From the NCBI GenBank assembly GCA_000372185.1, contig AQUA01000002.1:5873-69872 (forward strand): a stretch of 64,000 nt of DNA, given 5' to 3'. Source of the DNA: an actinobacterium SCGC AAA278-O22. GTDB lineage: Bacteria; Actinomycetota; Actinomycetes; Nanopelagicales; Nanopelagicaceae. The position numbers were made by a program, and so were the translations under genes. The notes under the pieces were generated by a model that ran no database searches, was not told the origin of the DNA, and saw only the letters and a list, made by a program, of their open reading frames with translations. Of this stretch, positions 10,577-20,434 are shown piece by piece. Position 1 is the first letter of the stretch. The number at the start of each line of letters is the position of its first letter.

Positions 10577-11584
10577 GTGCGCGCCTATGTAATAACTAGC
10601 CCCCAAGTTGGTTCAGTTGTCGAAGTCTCCGAACCAACTATTGGCGCAGAAGATTTTTTAATTCGCGTTGAGCGTGCTGGAATTTGCGGCACTGATGTCG
10701 AATTTTTTAATGGAGATATGTCTTATCTTGCTAGCGGAGAGGCACACTTTCCGCTTCGCATTGGTCACGAATGGTGCGGCCGAGTTGTTGCGGTAGGTAA
10801 TTCAATTGATTCTGCTTGGATTGGAAAATTTGTTACCGGCGACACCATGCTGGGATGTCAACGATGCGACCGCTGCAGAAGTGGCTTTCAGTATCTATGT
10901 GCAGAAAGAGATGAAGTAGGAATACGGCGCGGATTTGCCGGTGCTCTTGCAGAAATGTTGGTAATTCCAAGTTTTGCAGTGCATGAATTGCCCAATGGCA
11001 TGGATCCCGCACTTGGTGCGATGGTTGAACCCACAGGAAATGCTCTTCGTGCAGTGGATGCAACACATGTAGAAAAAGGTGAACGTCTTCTCATATTCGG
11101 GCCAGGAACTATTGGCTTGCTCTGTGCACTTATCGCACACAGCCGCGGAGTAGAAGTTCATTTAGTAGGCGTTGACGAAAAGTCATTGAATTTTGCTCGT
11201 CAGTTCGGATTTGCAGGAGTTCACTCAATCCACTCAGTGCCAACAGTGACAATTCATTCGATAATCGATGCAACATATGGTGATGGAGTCCCTGCGCTTG
11301 CACTGGAAATGATTGAACCTGGTCGATCCATTGTTTTAATTGGAATCGCAGGTGTGCCTAATCTGATTGATAGTCGAATTGTTGTTCTGAAGGATTTAAC
11401 ACTCACTGGAATATTGAGCGCTTCCCCCGGACTTTCTGGAGCAATTGAGATTTTGAGTAATGGAGTTATTGATCCGCGGCCACTGATAGCGGGTGTAGTT
11501 TCGCTTGAAGAGACAAGCGCAGTTCTCAGCGGCAATCGCTCGGGTGTAAAAGGAGATGGACCAAAAATCCATATAAAACCATGA
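10577..11584 (+). CDS. Zinc-dependent MDR-family alcohol/polyol dehydrogenase
   Basis: GTG start; RAGICGTDVEFFNGD, RIGHEWCGRVVAVG, CQRCDRCRSGFQYLC structural Zn motif, FGPGTIGLLCALIA. Confidence 0.85.
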   Translation: MRAYVITSPQVGSVVEVSEPTIGAEDFLIRVERAGICGTDVEFFNGDMSYLASGEAHFPLRIGHEWCGRVVAVGNSIDSAWIGKFVTGDTMLGCQRCDRCRSGFQYLCAERDEVGIRRGFAGALAEMLVIPSFAVHELPNGMDPALGAMVEPTGNALRAVDATHVEKGERLLIFGPGTIGLLCALIAHSRGVEVHLVGVDEKSLNFARQFGFAGVHSIHSVPTVTIHSIIDATYGDGVPALALEMIEPGRSIVLIGIAGVPNLIDSRIVVLKDLTLTGILSASPGLSGAIEILSNGVIDPRPLIAGVVSLEETSAVLSGNRSGVKGDGPKIHIKP

Positions 11585-12873
11585 AAAAGATAGCGATTAT
11601 TTTAAGCAGCTTAATTTTGACCAGCGCTCTTCCACCGGCACATGCTGCAGAAGCGCCAATCACAGTGATGTCCCGCAATCTCTATTTGGGTGCCGATGTG
11701 GGCGTGGCTCTTGCCAAGATTCCAAACATGCCAGCTGCTGCTCAATTTATGTGGAATCAAGTTCAAAAAACTGATTTTTCACAGCGAAAGAAAATTCTCG
11801 CCGATCAAATTCGCTCCGAATCTCCTGACGTCATCGGCATACAGGAAGCAACCATTTGGTACTGCAAAGCTCACTTCTGGAGCAAGAAAACTGAAGTTTT
11901 TAACTTTACCTCTGAACTTCTAGCCGAACTGGGTGGTGAGTACACCATCGCTGAAAAGAATGGTGTGCAAGCAAATAACCCGGGATATTCCATCGGACCA
12001 ATTCCATTCTTGACTACCGTGCACGATCCAAAAACTTTCCAAAAGCTTTTTGGGCAAAATTACGCTGATTGCGGATTCCAAATCGGAGATGCCCTGATTA
12101 TTAAGAAGTCTCTGAATCAGTACGTAAATGCAGTTGGAAATTCTGAGTACAAAGATGTGTACAAAGTTGTTCCTACATTGATGGAGATCTACCGCGGATA
12201 TTCGTGGGTAGATATCACCGTACAAGGAACAAATGTTCGTTTTGTGACAACTCACCTTGAGTCACTGTGGGATCCCAATAAAGTTCCTAAGGCTGCCGAT
12301 CAAGCACGACAGTTGGTTGAAGATTTAAAGGGCACACAATCGCCGATTGTTGTCATTGGTGATTTTAATTCTGATCCGCGAGATCCACGACCATCGGGTG
12401 CACCAAATCCAGGAGATCAACCAACTGCTTCACAGAAGTGCCCGCAAGGAGAAAGTATCTGTAATGCATATCGAATTATGAGAGCTGCAGGTTTTACAGA
12501 TTCTGGCCCAGATGCCAGTGATCCGAGTACCTACAGCTGGGGAATGAACGCACTTCTCACTGGCCCAGATACAAAGCGAGCACAAGCTGCTGCAACTATG
12601 GGAAATAAATTTGGATTCACTGATCGACTTGATTACATATTTGTGAAGAACGGCATCAAGGTGCTTACTTCAAAGATGATTGGTCAGACTCCACCATATG
12701 GCACTGATCATGCAGGAGTAGTTACGCAACTTAATGTGACTGCTTTAGGTTCGGTGATAAGCGCACCTCTGGATGCACATCACAGATTCCCGATTTCATT
12801 CTGGAAAGGCTTCGGGCTACTTCTTATAGCCCTGATTGCTTGGCGCATTGTGCGTAGATTCCGCCGTCGCTAG
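11581..12873 (+). CDS. Secreted endonuclease/exonuclease/phosphatase (EEP) family protein with C-terminal TM anchor
   Basis: N-terminal signal peptide (MKKIAIILSSLILTSALPPAHAAEA), VMSRNLYLGADV, VIGIQEA, VVIGDFNSDP, GTDHAGVV, C-terminal hydrophobic stretch plus RIVRRFRRR. Confidence 0.82.
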   Translation: MKKIAIILSSLILTSALPPAHAAEAPITVMSRNLYLGADVGVALAKIPNMPAAAQFMWNQVQKTDFSQRKKILADQIRSESPDVIGIQEATIWYCKAHFWSKKTEVFNFTSELLAELGGEYTIAEKNGVQANNPGYSIGPIPFLTTVHDPKTFQKLFGQNYADCGFQIGDALIIKKSLNQYVNAVGNSEYKDVYKVVPTLMEIYRGYSWVDITVQGTNVRFVTTHLESLWDPNKVPKAADQARQLVEDLKGTQSPIVVIGDFNSDPRDPRPSGAPNPGDQPTASQKCPQGESICNAYRIMRAAGFTDSGPDASDPSTYSWGMNALLTGPDTKRAQAAATMGNKFGFTDRLDYIFVKNGIKVLTSKMIGQTPPYGTDHAGVVTQLNVTALGSVISAPLDAHHRFPISFWKGFGLLLIALIAWRIVRRFRRR

Positions 12874-12934
12874 CTAGTTTGTCTTCAGCGTCCTTGACCA
12901 TCTAGTTAATGATGGGCAAATTCGATACACCAAT

Positions 12935-13831
12935 TCAACCTGGAAATAATTGAGTGGGTTTACCTGGAATCGATACCTGCGCAATATACGTTTTCCCCAA
13001 ATCTTCATTCCTACTAACTTGGTTAAATTTTGCAGTTGTAATAACCAGTAAATCTAGATTGGGACCAGCGAAGCTACAGCTTGTTACAAGAGGCTGACCT
13101 AAGTCGATCTCTTCTGTTATTTCAAATGCTGAGTTAAAACGCCTTACCTTACTTCCACCCCAGAAAGCGACCCAAAGCCCACCTTCGGAATCAATACACA
13201 TCCCATCTGGTGCTCCATAACTTTCATTCGGACTTGTCCACAATCGTCTTCTATTGGATAACTCTCCTTCGCAATAATCAAAACCATCTATGGAAAGAGT
13301 AATGGTGTCAATGAAATACATCGTCTTACCATCTGCACTCCAAGCAAGTCCATTACTAATTCCAATGCCCTCTATAACTTTAGTTAATTTGTCGCCACTT
13401 TTATCAAGTCGATAGAGAGCACATCCTGAAGGATGGGAGTCAACGTCGTAAGCAATCGTTCCTAACCAAAGATGTCCATCAGGCGCAACCTTCGCATCAT
13501 TCCATCTCAACGGAAAAAGATCTGGAGATCCATCTGCACTTTCACGCCCGGGCATTGTCGAAGACTCACCATTCTGATGAAGGCGTAGTGGCCCTGATGC
13601 AGTTCCGACTATAAAGTCTGAATTAATACAGGGGATTACAAAACTAACATCTTCTGGAAAAACAATTTCTCGAGTTGTCTCATTAACAATATTCTTTGAT
13701 AAAACTTGTTTACCTAAAATATCAACCCACCAAATCTCATTGTTCATTAAACCAATAGCAATCGGTCCTTCACCTACATTGCAGGCGCGTTGATCGAAAA
13801 TACGAAGACTTTCCTGAGCAGTTTTCATCAT
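12935..13831 (-). CDS. SMP-30/gluconolactonase family protein
   Basis: GEGPIAIGLMNNEIWWVDI, WNDAKVAPDGHLWLGT, ISNGLAWSADGKTMYFIDT and PDGMCIDSEGGLWVAFWGG. Start placed at the ATGATG near 13831. Confidence 0.88.
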   Translation of the reverse strand: MMKTAQESLRIFDQRACNVGEGPIAIGLMNNEIWWVDILGKQVLSKNIVNETTREIVFPEDVSFVIPCINSDFIVGTASGPLRLHQNGESSTMPGRESADGSPDLFPLRWNDAKVAPDGHLWLGTIAYDVDSHPSGCALYRLDKSGDKLTKVIEGIGISNGLAWSADGKTMYFIDTITLSIDGFDYCEGELSNRRRLWTSPNESYGAPDGMCIDSEGGLWVAFWGGSKVRRFNSAFEITEEIDLGQPLVTSCSFAGPNLDLLVITTAKFNQVSRNEDLGKTYIAQVSIPGKPTQLFPG

Positions 13832-14667
13832 GAGATAGCCACCAATACTAGTGAGATAGTCGCAATCATAATCCCAACCCAATTTATTAATCTTGGCCGT
13901 TGCTTCATCACTGGAATTGCAATAAGTGTCGCGAATATCGAGCTTGTAGCAATAATTATTCCTACCTTAGCTAAATCAAGATTAGTAATAGCAAGAACAT
14001 ACGTGTAGTTTGCAAGGAATTCCAATAACGCAGAGAAGACAGTTAGTAGTAACCAAGAGCTCCCTGAGCCTTTTTCTGATTCCTCGGATTTTTTCCGCAC
14101 AATTGAGTAGGCAACCAAAAATACCCCAGCTCTAGCTCCGGCAAGCCCCGTGATATTTTGTCCATCAGAAATTCGAGTCATACCGATTGAAAATCCAGAG
14201 AAACAAATTGCCGCGGCTATAGTGGTCATTGAGACCCACAGAAGGTTTGTAGCTTTTAAATTTTTGGGTTTTCCAGCTAGATAAACCCCAACAATTCCCA
14301 AGAAAAAAGCAATCATAAGAACTGATTGAATAGATTCGCCGGTTGCGGCGGCAAAGATAACAATTGCGCTTGTCTGAACAACTGATAGCAATGGGCTCAC
14401 GTAGGCAACTGGACCCTTTGCAAACGCCTTGTATGCGAGTGGAATACCAATCCCACCTGAAATACCCGAAATAACTCCAATAAAGAAATCTTGAAGTTGA
14501 AAAGTTGCGGTATCAAAGAAAGTAGAGATCAAAGCAATCAAGAGGATGATTGAACTTGTAAAGCGAAAAGTTATTCTCCAATCGCGAAGGAGAGTAGCTT
14601 TTCCCGCGAATACATTGGCTGTTGCAATCGCTACTACATTTGTAAAGCTCGCAACGTATCCGAGCAT
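13828..14667 (-). CDS. EamA/DMT-family transporter
   Basis: 279 aa, ~10 hydrophobic segments in two halves typical of DMT permeases. Confidence 0.78.
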   Translation of the reverse strand: MLGYVASFTNVVAIATANVFAGKATLLRDWRITFRFTSSIILLIALISTFFDTATFQLQDFFIGVISGISGGIGIPLAYKAFAKGPVAYVSPLLSVVQTSAIVIFAAATGESIQSVLMIAFFLGIVGVYLAGKPKNLKATNLLWVSMTTIAAAICFSGFSIGMTRISDGQNITGLAGARAGVFLVAYSIVRKKSEESEKGSGSSWLLLTVFSALLEFLANYTYVLAITNLDLAKVGIIIATSSIFATLIAIPVMKQRPRLINWVGIMIATISLVLVAIS

Positions 14668-14670
14668 TTG

Positions 14671-15861
14671 TTAGCTAATCTTTGTGGATTTCATCTGTGG
14701 AGATTGGATAAATTCTTTCTTTAGGGAAACACCAAGACCAACCTGTTGACTGAGTGAAATTTTATTTCCAGAAATGATTGGCAAATCTGTCACCACGTGT
14801 GGGTACCAAGTTCTCAAGCTGGCGCGGACAGTTTCCTGAATTAATGCATTTTCAGAGGCTAGCGAAAGGTGTAAGCCGGCAATGAGACCGATAGGTCCGG
14901 TGCAGTCGTGCGGTGCAATCTGTATACCCGTTTGCTTCGTTTTCTCTACCATTTTCAAGCCTTGAGTAAATCCTCCACACCATCCCAAATCGAGAGTCAA
15001 AACATCAATCAAACCTCGATCACATAGTTGATTGACACGAGTGAGGCTTGCAACAGTTTCGCCATGGGCAATTCTTGGCATTCCAGAACCTCGAAGTACA
15101 GAGAGTTCATCGACCAGATCTGGGTAAATTGGATCCTCAACCCAGAAGAGGTCAAATTCTTTGACCGCATCAAATATTTTTTTAGCTGCTGTTGGCGACC
15201 AAAGCGCATGGAGTTCAAGCATGATGTCCATTTTGTTGCCGACACGCTCGCGAATCTTTCTAAATGGCGTCAAACCTTCATTTAAATCATCATCAGAAAT
15301 ATCCTGACCATTATTTTTCTCAGCATAGACATCGAGAGGCCAAATTTTCATTCCAGTTACACCTTCTGAAAGAAGATTTTCCGCTAAGGCTCCTGCATCT
15401 GTAAGAAAGGCTTTCAAGTCCTCTAAGTCGTCAGAGTTTTGATCGATACCCCACGACTTACTTGATTGATTTGACTTGCGCATATAACCGCGCCCGGCAC
15501 AGGTGTTATAGAAACGAATGTCCTGATTGTGCTTCCCGCCAAGATATTCGTATAAAGGTTTATTTGCAGCCTTAGCTTTTATATCCCAGATAGCTATATC
15601 AATAGCTGATCGACCACGTGTCTCAATTCCAGAACCGTTGTAACCAACGTAAGTGTGCATTTTTTCCGCCAATGCTTCCTGGTTTAGAGGATTTTCACCT
15701 ACGATTGCTGGTCCCAGAAACTCTTGGATAAATGCGGCAACCGAGTTTCCAAAGTAATAACTTTCGCCCGTGCCCGTAATACCTTCATCGGTCATCACTT
15801 CAACCTGAATGAGATTTAGAAACTCATCATGATTGTAGGTACGGACTTCAGTTATCTTCAT
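14671..15861 (-). CDS. Mandelate racemase/enolase-superfamily sugar-acid dehydratase
   Basis: MKITEVRTYNHDEFLNLIQVEVMTDEGITGTGE, SAIDIAIWDIKAKAANKPLYEYLGG, MLELHALWSP, FWVEDPIYPD, RIAHGETVASL, IAPHDCTGPIGL. Confidence 0.88.
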   Translation of the reverse strand: MKITEVRTYNHDEFLNLIQVEVMTDEGITGTGESYYFGNSVAAFIQEFLGPAIVGENPLNQEALAEKMHTYVGYNGSGIETRGRSAIDIAIWDIKAKAANKPLYEYLGGKHNQDIRFYNTCAGRGYMRKSNQSSKSWGIDQNSDDLEDLKAFLTDAGALAENLLSEGVTGMKIWPLDVYAEKNNGQDISDDDLNEGLTPFRKIRERVGNKMDIMLELHALWSPTAAKKIFDAVKEFDLFWVEDPIYPDLVDELSVLRGSGMPRIAHGETVASLTRVNQLCDRGLIDVLTLDLGWCGGFTQGLKMVEKTKQTGIQIAPHDCTGPIGLIAGLHLSLASENALIQETVRASLRTWYPHVVTDLPIISGNKISLSQQVGLGVSLKKEFIQSPQMKSTKIS

Positions 15862-15865
15862 ATGT

Positions 15866-16657
15866 TCACCTCAAAATATCCATCGAATACTTTTTCAATG
15901 CTTGTTCAAGAACCTCATGGACTGTTCGAGACTCACCAAGAACCTCTTTAACAATTCGCGCTGCCACTTCTGAAAGCGGAATTGATAAATCTGAGGCATA
16001 CATGTCTTCTGCAAGGTGGAGATGTTGAGACATTGCCTTCATAGCCAATTCCGGATTTTTATTCTTCACTGCTTTGAATATTGTGTGATGAAGCGGTGCA
16101 CCTTTAGCAACTGTTTCGGGATCAGCCAAAGACCGCAGCATAATTTCAAAAGTCAATGTTGTAATCGATCCGAACATTACTTGGAGGACCGGATTCTGAG
16201 TTGCTTTAGCGAGGAGGGCATGAAAGGCAATATCTGCTTCGGCTCGCGCCAATAATTCGCTAGCACTTTCAAAGGCCAACAACGCAACTTCCAGTTGATC
16301 AATATCTTCATCTGTTGCTCGAAGAGCAGCAAGCCGAGCAGTTTCTTGCTCCAGATTTGCTCTAGCTTCAATCAAATTGTGGCCAGTAGCTGCAGATTGT
16401 CTAAGGGTGGTGTGTACATTTTTTGCTGTGTCCAACATATGTGGTTTTCGAACATACACTCCACGCCCAGGGACAGTTTCAATTAGTCCCTGTCTCTGCA
16501 AACCAGCTAAAACTTCACGTAGAAATAGGCGTGAAACACCATACTCCTCAGCCAACACGCGTGCGGAGGGCATTAAGGAGTCAACTGATTCATCTCCCAC
16601 GATGTATCTGCGCGTCAATTCCATTGCTAGTTTGTCTTGAGTGATAGGCGTATTCAT
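15866..16657 (-). CDS. GntR family (FadR subfamily) transcriptional regulator
   Basis: N-terminal wHTH (LMPSARVLAEEYGVSRLFLREVLAGLQRQGLIETVPGRGVYV) and helical FCD-like C-terminal domain. Confidence 0.88.
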   Translation of the reverse strand: MNTPITQDKLAMELTRRYIVGDESVDSLMPSARVLAEEYGVSRLFLREVLAGLQRQGLIETVPGRGVYVRKPHMLDTAKNVHTTLRQSAATGHNLIEARANLEQETARLAALRATDEDIDQLEVALLAFESASELLARAEADIAFHALLAKATQNPVLQVMFGSITTLTFEIMLRSLADPETVAKGAPLHHTIFKAVKNKNPELAMKAMSQHLHLAEDMYASDLSIPLSEVAARIVKEVLGESRTVHEVLEQALKKYSMDILR

Positions 16658-17436
16658 TTTTGGTTAACCTCTTCCGGATCCAAGGGATACAAACTCGCAC
16701 CGCCATCAATAAGTAAATTTGAGCCAGTCATATAACTAGACTTTTCTGAGAGCAAAAATTCAATGCCGTAAGCAACACTTATTGGGTCTTGTAAATAACC
16801 AAGTGGAACTGCCCGTTGAGCTCTCTTGCGATAATCAGGTTCTTCCTTCCATTGCTTTGCTGCCATTCCTACATTGACTATTCCCGGAGAAATTATGTTT
16901 GCGCGAATATTCCTCGATGCATATTCGCGCGCTATTCCTCGCGCTATTGCAACAATGGCAGCCTTCGACGCTGCGTAAGGCGTCACGGATGGCCACGGAA
17001 CATGATCAATCCATGAACTGGTGAAAATTAAATTTCCAGCACTATTTGATTCAAGCCAAGACTTTATAAATGATTGGGCAATTAACGTTTGGCCAATTAC
17101 ATTGACATCAAATACTTCACGAATCGAGTCTTCACTTTGTTCATCAATCGTGCCAGCGTGAACAATGCCAGCGAGATTAACTAACGCCGTTGGCATCCCC
17201 TCAACCTGCAATGACCCAAGGAGATTATTGATCGAAGAAGAGTCTGTAATGTCTATCTGGTGGTAGGAGTCCACTGAAATCCCATTTTTTTGAAGAATCA
17301 TGCGAGCTTCTTCTTCGCCCAGGAGGTCGATCGCAGCTAACTGGGCGCCCACAGATTGCAAATGAGTGAGTGTGGGAATTCCGATTCCACCCAAGGCTCC
17401 CGTCACCGCCACTTTGAGATTCGATAAATTATTCAT
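16654..17436 (-). CDS. SDR-family oxidoreductase
   Basis: VTGALGGIG, LVNLAGIVHAG, YAASKAAIVAIARGIAREYASRNIRANIISPGIV. Confidence 0.88.
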   Translation of the reverse strand: MNNLSNLKVAVTGALGGIGIPTLTHLQSVGAQLAAIDLLGEEEARMILQKNGISVDSYHQIDITDSSSINNLLGSLQVEGMPTALVNLAGIVHAGTIDEQSEDSIREVFDVNVIGQTLIAQSFIKSWLESNSAGNLIFTSSWIDHVPWPSVTPYAASKAAIVAIARGIAREYASRNIRANIISPGIVNVGMAAKQWKEEPDYRKRAQRAVPLGYLQDPISVAYGIEFLLSEKSSYMTGSNLLIDGGASLYPLDPEEVNQK

Positions 17437-17508
17437 AACTTCTTCGAGTCTGATGGTGTTGAACTCTTGACAAGGTCTGTGGACATGGGGAAACTATGCA
17501 CCAATCTT

Positions 17509-17523
17509 ACTTGTATGACAAGT
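17509..17523. promoter_or_regulatory. Candidate FadR-subfamily GntR operator
   Basis: ACTTGT-ATG-ACAAGT. The core TTGTATGACAA fits the TNGTNNNACNA form for FadR-subfamily sites and lies between the divergent SDR/FadR operon and the ABC operon. Confidence 0.55.
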
Positions 17524-17553
17524 CTGACAACCAAACAACGATTGGAGCAACAA

Positions 17554-18552
17554 ATGAAGGTTTTAGGCAAGGCAGGAGCAATATCAACTGCCATGGCACT
17601 TTTAGGATCGCTACTTATCGCGGTTTCAACAGCCGCACCTAGTTCTGCTGCAAATTGGTGCTCCGGCGTGAGCATCAGTTACTTCAAGGGCGGAACATCA
17701 GATCCATTCTCTGACATCCTACAAAAGGGTGCTCTACAAGCAGCTGCTGATACAGGTGCTGACGTAACAATCATTTCATCTGCATGGGATTTCCCAACAA
17801 TGGTTCAGAAGTTTGCTGAAGAGGTTGCTAAGAAGCCAGATGCAATTTCCTTCATGGGCCACCCAGGGGATGCAGCAATTCTTCCTGTTATGAAGAAAGC
17901 TAAAGAAGCTGGAATTTTGGTCGATATGGCTAACGTTCCTGCACAGAAGTCAATTGATTTGATCAATGGTGGCTTTACTGGTGCAAATCTTAAGCTCATG
18001 GGTAACCTCTTGGCTGCTCGCGCTGTGAAAGACTTTGGACTTAAGAAGGGTGATGGCGCAATTGTTGTCGGAACCTTCGGAGTTCCTGGACGTTCAGATC
18101 GTGAAGATGGCACGGTGGCAACACTTGAAAAGGCCGGAGTAAAGGTAACTAAGTTGAACTTGACTCCACTTGGCGATACAAACGGAAACCCAAGTTTGGT
18201 CACAAATACATTGACTGCCTCAATCAAGAAGACTGCGAACTTGAAGTTGATTGTCTCTGCTGGACCAGTACTTGGAAATACAGAGAACTACTTTAAGGCA
18301 GCAGGCCTCAAGGCTGGTTCTGTGAAGGTCGCAGGCTTTGACTTGGGAGAGACAGTTCTAAATGGATTTGCTAACGGCTACATCCAGCTCAGTGCAGACC
18401 AAGAACCATTCAAGCAGGGCTACATGCCTATCCTTTCTCTTTGCCTACAGAAGAAGTTTGGACTATCACCTTCAAGCGTTGATACTTCTGCAGGTTTTGT
18501 AACTGTTGATAATTACAAGACAGTCGCAGCTCTTCCAAAGGGAATCAGATAG
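17554..18552 (+). CDS. Sugar ABC transporter substrate-binding protein (periplasmic-binding-protein-like)
   Basis: Hydrophobic N-terminus with Ala-rich cleavage region (AVSTAAPSSAANW), PBP-like fold motifs (DPFSDILQKGALQAAADTGADVTIIS). ATG 17554 follows GGAG and is preferred over the TTG at 17467. Confidence 0.85.
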   Translation: MKVLGKAGAISTAMALLGSLLIAVSTAAPSSAANWCSGVSISYFKGGTSDPFSDILQKGALQAAADTGADVTIISSAWDFPTMVQKFAEEVAKKPDAISFMGHPGDAAILPVMKKAKEAGILVDMANVPAQKSIDLINGGFTGANLKLMGNLLAARAVKDFGLKKGDGAIVVGTFGVPGRSDREDGTVATLEKAGVKVTKLNLTPLGDTNGNPSLVTNTLTASIKKTANLKLIVSAGPVLGNTENYFKAAGLKAGSVKVAGFDLGETVLNGFANGYIQLSADQEPFKQGYMPILSLCLQKKFGLSPSSVDTSAGFVTVDNYKTVAALPKGIR

Positions 18553-18564
18553 CGGGATAAAAGG

Positions 18565-18600
18565 AGTCGACCAGGTGCAGTTCACTGCGCCTGGTCGACT
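18565..18600 (+). terminator. Strong intrinsic hairpin between the SBP and ATPase genes
   Basis: AGTCGACCAGGtGCAG-ttca-CTGCgCCTGGTCGACT followed by TTTTATTTC. Confidence 0.85.
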
Positions 18601-18675
18601 TTTATTTCAATAGTTATTGATAAGAATTATTCAAAAACTTATACTTAAATCATTTCTGAGAGGTAAATCTAGATA

Positions 18676-19443
18676 ATGAATCAGAGCGCAGATACGCCGA
18701 TAGTTTCTCTTCACAATGTGAGCAAGTCCTTTGGACGCGTGTTTGCACTCGAGGGGATCAATCTAGATTTCTATCCAGGGCAGATTGTCTCCCTCGTAGG
18801 AGATAACGGAGCTGGCAAATCAACTCTTACCAAAATCATCTCCGGCACCGAAGACCCCGATAGTGGTGGCGAAATAATTATTGACAACGAAAAAGTTGGA
18901 AAGTGGAGTGCTGCAAGAGCTCGAAATAGAGGAATCGAAACGGTTCACCAAAACCGTGCGCTTTCGGAGCAGCAATCAATTTACGCAAATGTTTTTTTAG
19001 GTCGAGAAAAAACTAATCGCTTTGGATTTGTCTCAAGAAAAGCTGAGATTGCTGAGACCGAAGCTTTGATGCGAAAAATCGGATATACATCCAAGGTATG
19101 GAACCCGACTTCCACGGTGAATAAGCTTTCAGGAGGCGAGCGACAGGGAGTTGCAATTTCACGTGCAATTCTTTTTGAGAGCCGATTAGTAATGCTCGAT
19201 GAACCAACTACGGCGATGGCACTATCTGAGGCAGCTGAAGTAATTGAGTTTATCCGTGATTTAAAAAAAGCTGGTAAATCCGTTATTTTTATCAGCCATA
19301 ACCCTTGGGATGCTCACATGGTTGCTGATCGATTTGTAATTCTAGAGCGAGGAAAAGTTGTTTACGACGCCCCTAAAGGGGATATGTCTGCAGATGATTT
19401 CATCGCTTTACTCCACAAATTTGCAAAGAAAGATCAATTATGA
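18676..19443 (+). CDS. Sugar ABC transporter ATP-binding protein
   Basis: LVGDNGAGKSTLTKIISG Walker A, LSGGERQGVAISRAI signature, LVMLDEPTTAM Walker B. Confidence 0.93.
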   Translation: MNQSADTPIVSLHNVSKSFGRVFALEGINLDFYPGQIVSLVGDNGAGKSTLTKIISGTEDPDSGGEIIIDNEKVGKWSAARARNRGIETVHQNRALSEQQSIYANVFLGREKTNRFGFVSRKAEIAETEALMRKIGYTSKVWNPTSTVNKLSGGERQGVAISRAILFESRLVMLDEPTTAMALSEAAEVIEFIRDLKKAGKSVIFISHNPWDAHMVADRFVILERGKVVYDAPKGDMSADDFIALLHKFAKKDQL

Positions 19444-20432
19444 GCACCGAAGTAGCAAAAACCAAGAAGATCAAAGAGTTAATTCCAGAGGTATACCGTC
19501 CGGTTTTTGGAGCGGCGATATTTTTTGTATTGATGATGGTCGCGTTTATTGTTTCTGCACCAGAAGTCTTTCTAACGGTCGGAATTTACACCGCGATTTT
19601 TCTGTCTCTTCCTCTTTTTACAATTGTTGGACTGAGTCTTGTCTATATAACAGCTGCAGGAGAGATTGATCTGTCTTTTCCATCGATTATTGCTATAAGT
19701 GCCCTGGCTTTTACTTGGACGCTACAACAGACGGGAATGAATTTTGGCCTCGCTATTCCTGCTTCGCTCCTGACTGGTTGTGCTTGCGGTTGGGTCAATG
19801 GCTTACTTGTGACTCGCTTAGGACTCTCCTCGCTGATCACAACATTAGGTATGAACTTCGCACTAGTTGGGCTGACCAACATTCTCAATAACGGTGTTGT
19901 GCGAGGTCTGACCGACATCAATGACTCCAAAATCAGGGCAATTCTGGTTGGATCTTGGGGACCGATGCCAGCTCAGATGTTCTGGAGTACAGGAATCGCG
20001 ATCATCCTCGGTTTGATCTTTCACAGACACCGTTTTGGAATTCATGTGAAGGTAGCGGGAGACAATCCTGAAGCTGGACGCGCCATGGGAGTCAATATTG
20101 AACGAACGAAAACTTTGGTATTCATACTCATTGGACTTTGCTCATCACTAACTGGGATTTTTGCAGTGCTGTTGAACAGTACTTTTTTCCCAACGATGGG
20201 TGACGGTTACCTACTCCCAACTTTGGCCGCAGTTTTCGTCGGAGGCACACCTGTAACCGGTGGTAAGGGCACAATCGGAGGTCTAGTGATTGGCGCCGCA
20301 ACTGTTGTCTTTATTCAAACTGGAGTTGTTGCTGCGGGACTAGACGGCTACTGGACATCCTTCGGATTCGGATTAGTAATTGTCTTTTCGTTGATTGGGC
20401 ATCGTAGGTTCTCTGGAAAATTGACTCGCTAG
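19440..20432 (+). CDS. Sugar ABC transporter permease (RbsC/BPD type 2 family)
   Basis: Multiple TM segments; GEIDLSFPSIIAIS; GVNIERTKTLVFILIGLCSSLTGIFAV; GGTPVTGGKGTIGGLVIG. Confidence 0.9.
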   Translation: MSTEVAKTKKIKELIPEVYRPVFGAAIFFVLMMVAFIVSAPEVFLTVGIYTAIFLSLPLFTIVGLSLVYITAAGEIDLSFPSIIAISALAFTWTLQQTGMNFGLAIPASLLTGCACGWVNGLLVTRLGLSSLITTLGMNFALVGLTNILNNGVVRGLTDINDSKIRAILVGSWGPMPAQMFWSTGIAIILGLIFHRHRFGIHVKVAGDNPEAGRAMGVNIERTKTLVFILIGLCSSLTGIFAVLLNSTFFPTMGDGYLLPTLAAVFVGGTPVTGGKGTIGGLVIGAATVVFIQTGVVAAGLDGYWTSFGFGLVIVFSLIGHRRFSGKLTR

Positions 20433-20434
20433 AA

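Noticed and set aside
17467-17553. N-terminal extension of the sugar-binding protein from the TTG at 17467
   Set aside because: It overlaps a TTGACA and the putative operator. The ATG at 17554 with upstream GGAG gives a cleaner signal-peptide start.
17805-18227. 140-aa minus-strand ORF
   Set aside because: Antisense shadow of the well-supported substrate-binding protein.
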